Part shown: positions 42,625-55,218 of the stretch, one piece after another
Position numbering within the stretch: position 1 is the stretch's first letter
How the letters are laid out: the number at the start of each line of letters is the position of its first letter
Assembly: GCA_001972305.1 (NCBI GenBank)
Contig: BDDD01001824.1
Location: 1-64,000 of the forward strand
Length of the DNA stretch: 64,000 nucleotides
Direction of reading: 5' to 3'
Source: Cephalotus follicularis
Lineage: Eukaryota; Streptophyta; Magnoliopsida; Oxalidales; Cephalotaceae
Translations under genes and position numbers: made by a program
Notes under the pieces: model-generated
What the model was told of the DNA's origin: nothing
The model's database searches: none
What the model saw: only the letters and a program-made list of their open reading frames with translations

Positions 42625-45360
42625 ATGACCGATTGGGTGCGTGGTCCAAACCATCGCTTAGAAAGAATTAATCAACCAAGACTAATGGCGGACGCACCCC
42701 CACTTCAAATTCTTCGCGATAAATTCTACCCCGCTTGGACAGCGCAACCATCCAGTATCCTGTTGCCTGCACCTAACGGGAACAAGTTTGAGTTAAAATC
42801 ATAATTCATTAGCATGCTTCCGCACTTTCATGGTGTACCCAATAGGATGCATATCTCTTCCTTCGAGAGTTCGAGGAGGTATGTGCCCTCATGAAACTTC
42901 AGCAACTATCTGACGATTATATCAAGTTGCGATTCATAAATTTTGCTCTTAAAGACGGAGCTAAGAAATGTCTCTACAGTCTCCTTAAGAAATTCTTTCC
43001 GCTTCATAAAACCAATAAACTTAGGAACGACATTCTCCAGTTTTGTCAAAAACCCAATGAATCATTTTCTAGGTGTATGGAACGTTTCAAGGATCTTCTC
43101 TTAGAGTGTCCTCATCATGGTTTAAACACGTGGCATTTATGCCAAATCATCTATGAAGGGATAGACTACCAGACCAAGCAATTGGTCGAATTTATGTGTC
43201 CCGATGGTTTCACCTCGTACACTGATGAAAACGATGCATGGAATTTCCTTTTAGATTTGGGTGAGCGAACTAGAGAGTGGGAGTCAGCTCAAGATTCCGA
43301 GAGAGCATTGCCAAGTAAAGGGTACGTTATAGAAGGAGCAGTTGACAGTCTCGTGACGAGACTATAATCACTTATTAGGGGTTCCACACAAGTAAATCAA
43401 ATCAATCAAAACACCCCTATGTGTTCTTGGTGCCAGTCCCCAAATCATGTTTTTGAAGAATGCCAAAACTATATTGATAGCCAATAAACTCCTGAGAATG
43501 TGTCTGCTATGAACCAATACAACCCGTATAGTAACACTTACAATCTGGGTTGGCAAAATCATCCAAACATCTCATGGCGTCAAGGGCAAAACATGCGAGG
43601 ACAGTCAAATTTTTCAGGGTAGCCTTCAAGCGTTGGTGCCCCACCTCCACAATTTTCGGGACAACCTTCAAGCTTCCCTAGCCAGTCTGCCCCACAGTAG
43701 ACATTTCCAAGGTTCTCCAAAAATTTGAACACTAATTGACCATCCTTCCCACCACAAAATCAATTCTCGAATCAACAACAATCATGCTTGCCAAATCAAA
43801 GGGACGATACATCTAGGATTTCGTCGTTAGAAAAGAGCATGGAACTTCTTATGAGCACTATGATGACTAGTCAGCATAACATGGAAAAAAAAATTCACAA
43901 CTAGCATCCGCGCTACATACAAGAGGAAAAGGGAAGATGCCTTCCCAACCCAAACCGAATCCTAGGACGAATATGATTCAGCCCGATCGTATCCAACCGT
44001 AATCTAATCCGCAATGCTCATCTTCTTCCGGCCCATCTGACCAAGCATTTGCCTTGCGAAGTGGAATGGAGTACCAACCAGAGGATAAAACAGAAAATTC
44101 GAGCGAGCAATTGGTTGAGTCCTCCATGCACGACAAATCAAAAGAACAGTTGGTTGACTCCTTTGTGCAACCAACAAATTTAAATGCGCAAGAAGAAGTT
44201 AGGGAAGAAAAAGAAAAAGAGAGAAAGGAACAATTAATGGAAATACCCAATTGTTCATTTGATCCCCCATTTCCTTTTCCAAAGAGATTAGATAAGAAAG
44301 CCCCAGCAATGGAAAAGATCATCAATACATTCAAACAAGTTGAAATCAATATCCCATTGCTTGAAGCTATCGAGCAGGTGCCCTCTTACGCAAATGTCCT
44401 AAAAGACTTATGCACTAAAAAGAGGATCATTCAGACTCCCAAAAAGGCTTTCTTGGCAGTCAACATTAGTGCACTATTTTCGCAACCCACGATGCAAAAG
44501 TATAAAGATCCTGGCTGCCCGACAATCTCTTGCGTTATTGGTAACACCAAAATCGATCATGCCTTGCTCGATTTAGGAGCAAGTGTGAATTTGTTACCTT
44601 CGGAAGTTTTTGAGCAACTAGGTTTAGGAGAGTTGCTCCAGACCACCATGACTTTGCAATTAGTTGATAGGTCGGTCAAAGTACCAAGAGGGAAAATTGA
44701 GGATGTTTTGATAAAGGTTGGTGAGTTTTTCTTTCCTGTCGACTTTGTCGTATTAGATACCCAACCTGTTGTGAACATAAAAGACCAAATCCCAATTATC
44801 CTTGGTAGACCATTCTTAGCCACAAGTAATGCATTGATTAATTGCCGAAATGGTCTCATGAAGTTGAGTTTTGGAAAGTCGTCAATGGACTTTAACATCT
44901 TTGATTTGGGAAAGCATCAATCTGACTTTGATGATGTCTACGTGATTCGCTCAATTCCTGATGCCATTGATTCGTATTTTAATATCGACTTTGATCGCAA
45001 TTTCAGGAGAGAATTCGGGATAGAGGAAGTTAAACAAAAGGATAGATTGATGTGGCTAGAAAATGAGGAAGCATTAGCATGGTTAGAAAGTAAGCTCAAT
45101 GAGCCAACGTCGGATAGTGAATGGGATCATCTATCCCATTACACTCACGAAATTTCCATGCCTGACCAAACGTATTTTGACGAAGATTTTAATAACAACT
45201 TCATTGAATGCTTGAGAGAATTCGAGGAATTAGAGGTTACGCAAAAGGAGATAATGAGTTGGTTGGACGATGGGGACGTTGATTCGATTTTGGAAGTTCA
45301 ATGGGATGATCTGTCCCATTTCACTCACAAACTTAGCACGCCATCCCACCCTCACACCAT
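42625..45360 (+). pseudogene. gag-protease remnant of the Athila derivative
   Basis: Gag from about 42625 (RLERIN, DKFYPAW, LLPAPNGN), with a core resembling the host element's gag (LSDDYIKLRFINFALKDGAK, PNESFSRCMERFKD), a knuckle-like CSWCQSPNHVFEEC at about 43420 and an aspartic protease domain at about 44540-44850 (DLGASVNLLPSEVFEQLGLGE, IILGRPFLATSNALINCRNG). The segment 44054-45373 is one long uninterrupted frame, unusually well kept for this region. No pol follows. Fossil. Confidence 0.85.
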
Positions 45361-45873
45361 CCTCGTAGCATGACTACTCATACGGTTTGTCTGATTAAAA
45401 CCCACACTCCGTATAGACCTAGCATGACTACTCATACGATTTGTCATCATAGTTTCACTACGTATTGACCTAGCTACCGTTGGTTAATAAGGTATGATCG
45501 TTTAATTAAAGCGAATTGTTCAATACAATCTATGGTGAGTTTCGATACCCTAAAACTGATTTTTCATTATATATTTTCTTTCGTTTTATTTATTGCTTTA
45601 ATTAGTTTTAATTTGCACGCGTTATTTTTTTGTTATTTTCAATTATTTTAGTATGTTATTTTATTTTATTTATTTCTTGCCTGTTTTCAATTGTTTTATT
45701 ATTTTTGCATAATTAGGAGTAATTTTTGATAGTTTATCTCAAATTTGGTATACTTCGCATAGGTTGAATAAATTATAACTACTTTAACGTTTCTCTGCGT
45801 TCGACCCGTTACTGCATGATCCGTGCACTTGCGGCTATAAATTTTAAAACATCATATTCTAAGTCAGTGAACA
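45361..45873 (+). repeat. LTR end of the Athila derivative
   Basis: Carries the CCGTATAGACCTAGCATG unit and continues with the terminal LTR block found at 37038-37290 and 47844-48095 (reverse strand). It ends GTGAACA directly before GAACG. Confidence 0.85.
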
Positions 45874-45878
45874 GAACG

Positions 45879-47573
45879 CTCTGGCGCCTCGACCGGTTGT
45901 TTCTTCTTCTCGTCATCTTTCTCCTTCCTCAATTCATCGTGTGCATTCAATTGCATTGGTTGCACCGATGGGTCCACCAATGGTTCTTGTGAATTGTCTT
46001 GCACCACGGATTCCTCCATTTGCAGCTTCACGTTTTCCGTATGATCTGCTGGATGGAATTCATTTCCACTCCTCAGGGCAAAAACTTGTTTTGATGGACC
46101 AGAGGAGGAAGCTGAATTTTGCGGATTTACAGGTTGTTGGATTTGAGCGAAATGGTTTAAGGCAATCCTAGGATTCGGGTCAGGTTGTGAGGGCATTTTT
46201 CCTTTTTCTCTTTCGTGCAGAGCGGATGCTAGTTGTGAAATTTGTTTTTCCATGTTATATTGACTAGTCATCATGGTGCTCATTAAAAGTTCTACGCTCT
46301 TTTCTAGCGGCAAAATCCTAGATGTATCATCCCTTGGGTTTGGCAAACTTGATGTCTGTTGATTTGAGAATTGATTTTGTGGTGGGAAGGATGGTTGACT
46401 AGTGTTCGAGTTTTGGGAGAACCTTGGAAACGTCTGCTGTGGTGCAGACTGGCTAGGGAAGCTCGAAGGTTGTCCCAAAAAGTGTGAGGGTGGGGCACCA
46501 ACTCTAGAAGGTTACCCCAAAAAGATAGATTGTCCTCGCATGTTTTGCCCTTGGCTCCATGAGAAATTTGGATGATTTCGCCAACCCGGATTGTAAGTGT
46601 TACTATACGGGTTGTATTGGTTCATAGCAGACACATTTTCAGGAGCATAATGGCTATCAATATAAATTTGGCATTCTTCAAAAACATGGTTTGGAGACTG
46701 GCACCAGGAACACATAGGGGTGTTTTACTCGATTTGATTCGCTTGTGTGGTACCCCTAATTAGTGATTCTAGTCTAGTCACGAGACTTTCTAACTGTGCT
46801 TCTTTAGCAACTGCTCCTTCTATCACGTACCCTTTAATTGGTAAAGCTCTCTCAGAAACTTGAGCTAACTCCCACTCTCTAGTTCGCTCACCCAAATCTA
46901 AAAGGGAATTCCATGCCTCGTTTTCATCAGTGTACGAAGTGAACCCATCGGGACACATAGATTCGACCAATTGCTTGGTCTGGTAGTCAATCCCTTTGTA
47001 GATGATTTTGCATAAATGCCACGTGTTCAAACCATGATGAGGACACTCTAAGAGACGATCCTTAAAACGTTCCATACACCTAGAAAATGATTCATTGGGT
47101 TTTTGACGAAACTGGAGAATGTCGTTCCTAAGTTTATTGGTTTTATGAAGTGGAAAGAATTTCTTTAGGAACAAAACGGTGAAATGGTCCCATGTAGAAA
47201 TAGAACCATGAGGGAGACTGTAGAGCCACTTTTTAGCTCCATCTTTCAGAGAAAAATTTATGAAACGCAATTTAATTGCGTCATCCGAGAGTTGTTGAAG
47301 TTTCATGAGGGCACATACTTCCTCAAACTCGCAAAGAAAGCGATATGCATCCTCATTGGAAAAACCATGAAAGTGTGGGAGCATGCTAATGAATTGTGAT
47401 TTTAACTCAAAATTGTTCCCGTTAGGTGCAGGCAACAGGATACAGGATGGTTGCGCTATCCTTGCGGGATAGAATTTGTCGCGCAAAGTTTGGAGTGCGC
47501 GTTCGTCCGCCATTTGTGGCTGTCGATTATTTCGCTCAAGTCTATTGTTTATGCCACGTACCCACATAGTCAT
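45879..47573 (-). pseudogene. gag remnant of the outer Athila
   Basis: On the minus strand it starts near 47573 with MTMWVRGINNRLERNN, then DKFYPARIAQPSCILLPAPN, core with LKDGAKKWLYSLPHGSISTW and FLKKFFPLHKTNKLRNDI, a knuckle-like CSWCQSPNHVFEEC at about 46700, then a Gln/Pro/Ser-rich stretch and a charged tail to about 45879. It resembles Athila gag throughout. The inserted derivative separates it from its protease. Fossil, with few interruptions. Confidence 0.9.
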
Positions 47574-47820
47574 AAACTAACTTAATGGAAGTCTAAACTA
47601 ATGGTGGAAACGTTTTTTTTTAATATTTTTTTTAGAAAACTAACTTAGCAAAATTAGGGTTTGTTTAAAGCTTATGCAAAGATTGTAGAAGTTTGTTTTG
47701 AAGCTTATGCAATTCCCTAATTACACTAAGCTACCAAAAATTACGGAAATAAAAATAAAAATAAAACACAAAAAAATACTACGAATCATTTGAATAAATT
47801 TAAACTAAGTTAAAACGTTT

Positions 47821-47837
47821 CCCCAGCAACGGCGCCA
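47821..47837 (-). other. Athila primer binding site
   Basis: On the minus strand TGGCGCCGTTGCTGGGG lies a few bases after the LTR end GAACA. A TGGCGCC-type primer site is characteristic of Athila and related non-chromodomain plant Gypsy elements, usually assigned to tRNA-Asp. Confidence 0.9.
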
Positions 47838-47843
47838 AAAACT

Positions 47844-49136
47844 TGTTCACGTATTTAGAATGTTTTAAAATTTATAGCTGCAAGTGCACGGATCATGCAG
47901 TAACGGGTCGAACGCAGGGAAACGATAAACTAGTTATAATATATCCAACATAGGCGAAGTATACCAAGTTTTGGGATAAACTATCAAACTAATGAATAGA
48001 AGCTACGAAAATATATTATTAAAAAGCGGTTTTAGGGTATAGAAACTCACCGTAGATTGTATTGAACAATTCCATTTAATTGAACGATCATACCTTTATA
48101 ATTAGCGGTAGCTAGGTCGATACGGAGTGCGACAGTGATGACAAGACGTATGAGCAGACATGCTAGGTCTATACGAAGTACGGCAACGGCGGCAAGACGT
48201 ATAAGTAGACATGCTAGGTCTATACGAAGTGTGTTCGTTGTTGGAAAATCGTATGAGTAGACTCTGTTGATTGAATTAAGCACCACTTATTCACCAACTT
48301 TCAGCTTCACTGACAAGATGTTTGTGGATTTTAATCAGACAGACAAAGTGTGTGCGAAAGTAGAAATATTGAAGAACAAATCAAATATTCAAGGATTTTT
48401 ATTAATGGAATTGAAACAATAACAATCTAGGCTTTGTTCTTCCCCATAACCCTAAAAAGTTTAGCTACTAAACATTATTAAACAAAACTAAAATTGATAA
48501 AGAAAAACAGGGTTTCTACAGCCTCTACATACTCTCTTTTGCAGGAATTACATTGCTTTTATACTATAAAACGGATCAGAAACGGAAATAAAGCAATCCT
48601 AGTTACAAAATCTGGCAAAAAATCTAACTTTCTATTTTTGCTGCAGAAGAAGACGTCGATCCCTATCAAAAGACGTCGATGTCTTTTGGTAAAAATTTGC
48701 GTTTTGCTGAGATGCGTGTGAAAGACGTCGACCCTTAAGATGAAAGACATCGATCCCTTTTGGTCCCAAAGTTACAGGTCGATTTTGCTCAAAGAAGTCA
48801 ATCCCTATGATGAAAGGCGTCGATGTCTTTCTCATAGCTCTTGAAGATAATTTACAATTCCCAGAAAAGACGTCGACGCGTTTCGTGTAAACCCAGAAAA
48901 GACGTCGATGTCTATGAAAGACATCGACGCGTTTTGCCCTATTTCTGCCGAATTTGTCAATTCTTCAATCTTTACACTTTCAAACTCCAATTTGCACACT
49001 TTTGGGTAGTATTCTTGCACTTTGGTCATTTTGCACTTGTACCTAAAAATCAACATAACACAACCAAAGTAGTCTATTCCAAGCATAAAAATATCACAAA
49101 TAACTCATTAAAAACCACACATTTTTATGCTAAACA
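47844..49136 (-). repeat. 5' LTR of the Athila element
   Basis: 1293 bp, TGTTTAGC to GTGAACA on the minus strand. It has three decayed copies of a roughly 55-bp unit with ATAGACCTAGCATG at about 48110-48250. Confidence 0.88.
48657..48929 (-). repeat. GACGTCGATG-type cluster in the Athila LTR
   Basis: CGAT or CGACG cores at 48657, 48677, 48729, 48751, 48780, 48799 (decayed), 48821, 48874, 48906 and 48925, with repeated 19-22 bp steps. The same motif class as Tekay A and D. It is missing from the Athila derivative's LTR at 41170-42462. Confidence 0.75.
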
Positions 49137-50517
49137 AGTAAGGATTCCATGCTATACGTCGAGGGCATTGATACATGTTGACGCCTAAAGGACTGTTGTG
49201 AGTGATAAGCATGGTACGCGCATTAATGCTTAAGGATACTATCTACACATTGACGCCTAGGTTATGCATCGACACCATGAGGACTGTTATACACGTTGAT
49301 GCTATTGATACACGTTTACGCGATGGATGCACGTTGACGCCATAGTTACACGTCGATGCCGTACTGTACTGTTTATGCGATTTTGACTGTCGTATGTACT
49401 GTTTAATCATTGTTGATCCTTGACTACATACTGTTACTGTTATAGATGAGTATATCTATCGAGTATTCTTAAATACCACTGTTTAACGTGATTTCAAGGA
49501 TTTCAACTAAGTGCTATATGCACAACTATTTACTTTTTCCCCAAGAGGGCAAACCACATTTTTCCACTGTTTACTGTTTTCCTCACCTGAGAGGCATTAT
49601 TTACTGTTTTCCCTCCCCTGATAGGTACTGTTACTGTTTTCTCAAAAGTGATTTCTCCTGAACTATTTTGCCGTTTTCTCAAAAGAAAACTACTTATGTT
49701 ACATATTATATATGTAATATTTCTATATTGGACTGTACTGTTTGTCTCTGCTAGTTCTGATGGTCTAGTGAACGGAGTGTATCACTAACTATGGCAGTGA
49801 GCCTAGGTGCCAGGAGTTGGCTAGAGCTTGTTCACCAAACTTGTCTGCAACGCAGACCGTGCACTATTTACTACCCGCCAAGTTCCAGAAATACTGTTGA
49901 CCTCCTATCATCAGCAGAGTGGGGTGATAGTTAGGTGGCTTAGCGTAGGCTAGGGGTTAGCGACGTCTTGATGCCCGCTACTGGTCTTCGGACAAATACT
50001 CGTCTTAGGACACATACTGGACTGATTGTTTATACCCTTGTTCGTTATCACTGATGACTGTATTGACTGTAGCCACTTGGGATGTTTTCTTATATATTTT
50101 GACATATATATTACTATTTTAAATGATATAAACTGTCATGCATGATTGCATACATATATTCATTCTCATGCGATTTTCCTACTTAGACAAGTGAGGACAA
50201 CTGCTAATACCTACTACTTGATATTGACGATGGCTTTTGGGACAAGCTGCTGAAGCTATACCTGGAGACTTTCTCTTTAGGTTATAATGTTGTACTATAA
50301 TAAGTCATACTCTGTTAAGTTATATTTACGTCTTTGATATGTATTATATAACTTGTATTGTACTTGGTATGCATGTAGTATGGGCTGCATGCAAACACAT
50401 TATTTGATCCATTATATGTAATGCTTATGCAAAGTTTTAAATTTCAGTATATTTTGGATTAATACTGGATTGGACCGTTAACCATATGCATTATATTAGA
50501 ACGGGGTGTGACAAGTA

Positions 50518-50529
50518 TAGTATCAGAGC
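50518..50529 (+). other. primer binding site of copy D
   Basis: TAGTATCAGAGC, five bases after the 5' LTR end, is one base off the initiator-Met primer site seen in copies B and C. Confidence 0.85.
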
Positions 50530-50621
50530 TTATTTTTAAATAAGCTAGCACTGGGACAAGTTCCTTGGAAAATAAGTAAATTGTTGGTTGTGATTAACAT
50601 TGTTCTCATTATATGAACAAA

Positions 50622-53600
50622 ATGGATCGCCGAAGAGGTAGGCGAGGAAGGCAAAGAGTCGAAGCAGAAGAAGTTAATGGCCCTTAAGTGAATGAAGAAG
50701 CTCATGTCCCATAGATGAATGAAGGAGGCGATGTTCCATAAATGCCTGAAGTAAGAGATGTCCCCCCTAGTGCATCAAGAAATGGGTGCCCTAGACCGCA
50801 TGGGTGATTTCTTTCAACAACAAATTCAAGATGATGCAGAGAATATGGCAGAGTTGCGATGTATGTATGAAGTTAATCAAGGGTACTGAAATGCACCTGA
50901 AGTTCCTCAGGCTGGTTAATTTGGGAGAGATCTGAAGAGATTCATGAAGTAGAATCCTTTGATATTCAAGGGAGAGGTTGATACCACTATAGCGGAACAG
51001 TGGATGAGGGACATGGAGAAAATCTTTGTTGCTCATAGGTGTGCGGATGGGCAGAAATTGAACTTTATAGTGTACCAGTTGTGGGGAGAAGCCACCCATT
51101 GGTGGGAATTGATTGAAGCGAAGTGGGAATCTCTTAATCTTGGCAGAACTTGGGAAATATTCCAAACAGAGTTTTCAGATGCTTATGTTCCACAAATGGA
51201 GCGTGACTGAAGGGAGACTGAACTTCTAGAGCTACATCAAGGTGACATGATAATAGCTCAATACGAGACCAGATTTATTGAGCTGGCCAGACACGCGCCA
51301 TATCTAGTGGAGGGAGAGTGAAGGAAGATAAGGAGGTTCTTGAAGGGTTTGAAACCTGACATCTGATCTAAGCTGGTTGTGCTACAGCTGACTTCTTTTG
51401 TTGATGTCACAGAGAAGGCAAGAATTCTTGAGGCAGATATAAAGGAGAGAAGAATGGAGAGATCTCATAATTCTCAATCAAGATCTGCTTATTCACAGAG
51501 GGCAGGGGATTAATAATCCTACCGGGTTATCAAGATCTGGGAATAGGGGACAAGGAAGCTCTAGGAAGAATCTTTCTCATTCCCGAACATCTAACTGAAG
51601 AGGTCAACAGAGTACTGAGACTTGTTGCTTTTGTAATCTTCAGGGCCACAATGAGAGTGGTTTCTAGAAGAAACTAGGAAGATGTTTGCGATGTGGCTCG
51701 CAGGAACATCAACTGAATGACTGTCCGATAATGAGGTCCCAGCAAGGTGGTGCTGCAGCAAGTATTAGTGGCGCGGCTAATCAACCATGCAGAGATTCTG
51801 GGAAGGCAATCATGAAAGGTAGAGTCTACACTTTATCTAAGGAAGATGTACCGGAGTCTAATTCTATAGTGGGAGGTACCATATTCATAACTAGTTTACA
51901 GGGTCGTGTTTTGATAGACCCTGATGCTACGCATTCATTCATTGCATCATATTTTCTCTGTAACTTGTATTGTGTTACTTCTTGTTGCCTTATGTGCTGG
52001 AGGTGAACACTCCTACTGGAGGCTGCTTGCTGTCTGATACTGTACTGAATGACTGTGAGATCACAATAGCTGGGGTTCAGTTATTCGCTGATCTGCTTGT
52101 ATTACAGATCCAAGATTTCGATGTTATCTTAGGGATGGATTGGCTCTATAACCACTGAGCTAGTGTTGACTGCTACAACAACATAGCGACCTTTTATCTG
52201 CCTGACGGTACTGAATGTAAGTGTATTGGAGAGAAGAATGTTTCTGCTCCGATTATTTAATACGCTCAAGCACAGAAGTACCTCGAGAAGGGATGTGAAG
52301 GCTACTTGGCGTATGTCATCTATCATACCAAAGGTACACCTAGTTTGGAACAGATACTTGTTGTCTGTGATTTTCCTGATGTATTTCTAGGTGACCTTAT
52401 TTATTTGCCACCGGAGGGAGATACGGAGTTCAGTATTGAGTTGATGCCGAGAACTGCTCTTATATCTAAAGATCCATACATAATGGCTCATGTTGAATTA
52501 AAAAAGTTGAAGGCACAGTTACAGGATTATCTCGACAAGGGGTTCACTAGACCGAGTGTATCACAATGGGGAGCACCAGTGCTGTTTGTGAAAAACAAAG
52601 ATGGATCGAAGAGGTTGTGCATCGATTACAGATTATTGAATCAGGTAACAGTAAAGAAATGGTATCCTTTGCTACACATTGAGGAATTTTTTGATCAACC
52701 GCAAGGCTTGACTGTATACTCCAAGCTTGACTTGAGAATGGGTTATCATCAGTTAAGGATCCATAATGGGGATGTTGAAAAGACTGCTTTTCGAACCAGA
52801 GTTTGGTTTGACGAATGCTTCGACAGCATTCGTGTGTTTAATGAACAGAGTGTTGCAACCTTATCTTGATTAGTTCATCGTTATATTTTTGGATGACATT
52901 CTGATATATTCCAAGAGTGTGGAGGAGCACATGCAGCATCACCGGATTGTGTTGAAGACGCTGAGGAAGGAACGGTTGTTTGCCAAATTCAGTAAGTGTG
53001 AATTATGGCTAGATCGTGTGACTTTTTTGGGCCATATTGTATCGAGTGAAGGACTTTCAGTGGATCCTTCAAAGATTGAGAGCATCGTGGATTGGCCACA
53101 ACCAAAGAATGTTACAGATGTTCGTAGCTTCTTGGGGTTGGCTAGCTATTACCGGAGGTTTATAGAGGGGTTCTCAAGGATTGCGAGTCCATTGACTCGG
53201 TTGACTCAGAAGAATCCAAGTTTTGTATGGGATGATGCGTTTGAAGTAAGCTTCCAAGAACTAAAGAGTTGGTTGGTAATGGCTCCTATGTTGGCATTAC
53301 CTTAGGGTAATAATGATCTTACTGTCTATAGCGACGCTTCTTGGAAAGGATTAGGATGTGTCCTTATGCAACGTGGTCGAGTTATTGCATAAGCATCGAG
53401 GAAGTTGAAGCCATACGAGGAGAGCTATCCTGTACATGATCTCGAGTTGGCTGCCATAGTGTTTGCTTAGCAGAAATGACGACATTATCTCTATGGTGCA
53501 CAATTTGAGATATTCACTGACCACAAGAGTTTGAACTATATGTTTTCTTAGAAGGAGCTGAACATGAGACAGAGAATGTGGGTGGAGTTCTTTAATGACT

Positions 53601-55177
53601 ACAACTGTAATATTCAATACCACCCAGGTAAGGCTAATGTAGTTACTGATGTGCTGAGTCGTAAGGCAATGGTTGCTGGTGCGATGGTTTCACAGTGGAA
53701 GCTATTGGAGGATTTTCAGAGATGGAATCCGTTCATGGTTTCAAGAGGGGTTGTTGTGGCTAATCTTAGAGCGCGACTGGAACTTCTTCTGATTGCCCAG
53801 CATAGTGACACCGAGTTATGGAATGTTCAGGAGAACCTAGATTCATATTCCGAATTCTCTGTACATTCAGATGGCATACTGAAGTTCCGTGACAGAGTAT
53901 GTGTTCCGGTTGATGAGGGCATAAGGAATGAGCTACTGCAGCAAGGTCATAAATCACATTATAGTGTTCATCCGGGGAGTTTTAAGATGTGGCATGACAT
54001 GTAGAGGAACTATTGGTGGAGCGGTATGAAAAGAGACATTGCCGAGTATATGGCAAGGTGTCTGACTTGTCAGAAAGTGAAGGCTGAGCATCAGAAGCTT
54101 GCTGGATTGTTACAGTCCTTACCGGTGATTGAGTGGAAGTGGGAGCATGTGACCATGGACTTTGTGTCAGATCTACCGAGGTCACATAATAGACATGAAG
54201 CAGTGTGTGTTATCGTGGACAGACTCACCAAGTCTGCTCACTTTCTTCTGATGAACATGACCTATTCGATCGAGAAGTTGGCTCGATTATATACACGGGA
54301 GATTGTGAAGCTACATGTAGTGCCAGTCAGAATTGTTTGTGACTGTGGTGCAAGGTTTACTTCCAGGTTTTGGAAGAAGTTTCAAGCAGCAATGGGAACA
54401 ACTCTGAATTTCAGTACTGCAATTCATCCACAGACTGACGGACAATCTGAGCGTACCATCCAAATACTAGAGGATATACTTCGGGCTTGTGTTATTGACT
54501 TTACTGGAAGTTGGGAGGATCACATCTCACTCATTGAATTCTATTACAACAACAGCTATCATTCTAGCATTGGGATGGCTCCTTATGAATCCTTGTACGA
54601 GAGGAAATGTAGATCGCCAATATGCTGGGATCAAGTGGGTGAAAGACAAGTGTTGGGACCTGATATTGTCTAAGAGACTACTGATAAGGTCAAAATTATC
54701 AGGAAGAGATTGACTGCTATACAAGATCGATAGAAGAGCTATGCTGAAAAAAGGAGGAGGAAGTTGGAGTTTGAGACGGGAGATCATGTGTTTTTGAGGA
54801 TCTCACCATCGAAAGGTATACACAGGTTTGGCATGAGAGGGAAATTAGCTCCACGGTATATTGGACCGTATGAGATTCTGGACAGAGTTGGGGAAGTTGC
54901 ATACCAGATAGCACTGCCGCCCAACTTGTCGAATGTACACAACGTATTCCATGTTTCCATGATATGGAAATACGTACCTGACCCTCCCTGGTTTTATCAG
55001 TGATAACCTGTCGTATAAAGAACGGCCGGTACAGATTCTGGACATAAAGGAGAAAGTGTTGAGGAACAAGACTATTCCTATTGTGAAGGTATTGTGGTAG
55101 TATCATGGAGCTGAAGAAGGTACTTGGGAATGTGAAGCTGAGATGATTGAGAAATTCCCTCACTTGTTTGGAATGTA
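50622..55177 (+). pseudogene. gag-pol remnant of Tekay copy D
   Basis: Order: gag from 50622 (MDRRRGRRGRQRVEAEE), gag core with LWGEATHWWELIEAKW at about 51075, knuckle-like CGSQEHQLNDC at about 51690, protease region (DPDATHSFIAS at about 51920 and DFDVILGMDWL at about 52115), reverse transcriptase (about 52480-53060; [10 protein letters not shown]), RNase H (about 53310-53660), integrase zinc domain (about 53930-54090, ending CLTCQ), integrase core (about 54140-54640; HPQTDGQSER) and chromodomain-like tail to 55177. The pol subfamily is that of copy B. Heavily broken fossil. Confidence 0.9.
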
Positions 55178-55205
55178 GAGCTAAATTCGTGGACAAATTT
55201 TCTAT

Positions 55206-55218
55206 AAGGAGGGGGGAA
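55206..55218 (+). other. polypurine tract of copy D
   Basis: AAGGAGGGGGGAA directly before the 3' LTR, the same sequence as in copy B and unlike that of A and C, in agreement with the pol subfamilies. Confidence 0.88.

Larger units (their letters stand above)
41170..45873 (+). mobile_element. shortened Athila-derived element, opposite to its host
   Basis: A perfect 5-bp duplication GAACG (41165-41169 and 45874-45878) marks insertion into the surrounding Athila. It starts TGTTTAGC and ends GTGAACA, as Athila LTRs do. Parts present: start and middle of an LTR (41170 to about 42462), gag and protease (42625-45360) and LTR end (about 45361-45873). No reverse transcriptase or integrase is seen, nor two complete LTRs. 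It is a defective fossil, and must have moved with proteins from other copies if it moved in this form. Confidence 0.85.
37038..49136 (-). mobile_element. Athila-type Ty3/Gypsy element
   Basis: A minus-strand element in the 5' LTR of copy D. Parts seen: 5' LTR 47844-49136, primer site 47821-47837 (TGGCGCCGTTGCTGGGG), gag 47573-45879, protease-pol 41164-37395 and a partial 3' LTR 37038 to about 37290. Flanks CGTAA (37033-37037) and AGTAA (49137-49141) fit an aged duplication. The env-like region that full Athila elements may carry was not recognised. A second Athila-derived element sits between gag and protease in opposite orientation. Broken, with roughly ten interruptions. Confidence 0.9.
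35939..50513 (+). repeat. 5' LTR of copy D, split by Athila
   Basis: Segments 35939-37037 and 49142-50513. The junction is confirmed by the 3' LTR, where the flanking pieces run on without a break (about 56300: GCGTAAGGCTTCCATGC). A leader with CT-rich start (about 36360-36540) and a donor-like AAAGGTAGG at 36705-36713 match copy A in position. The 'gccaggagttggctagagc' block is at about 49810. Confidence 0.9.
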
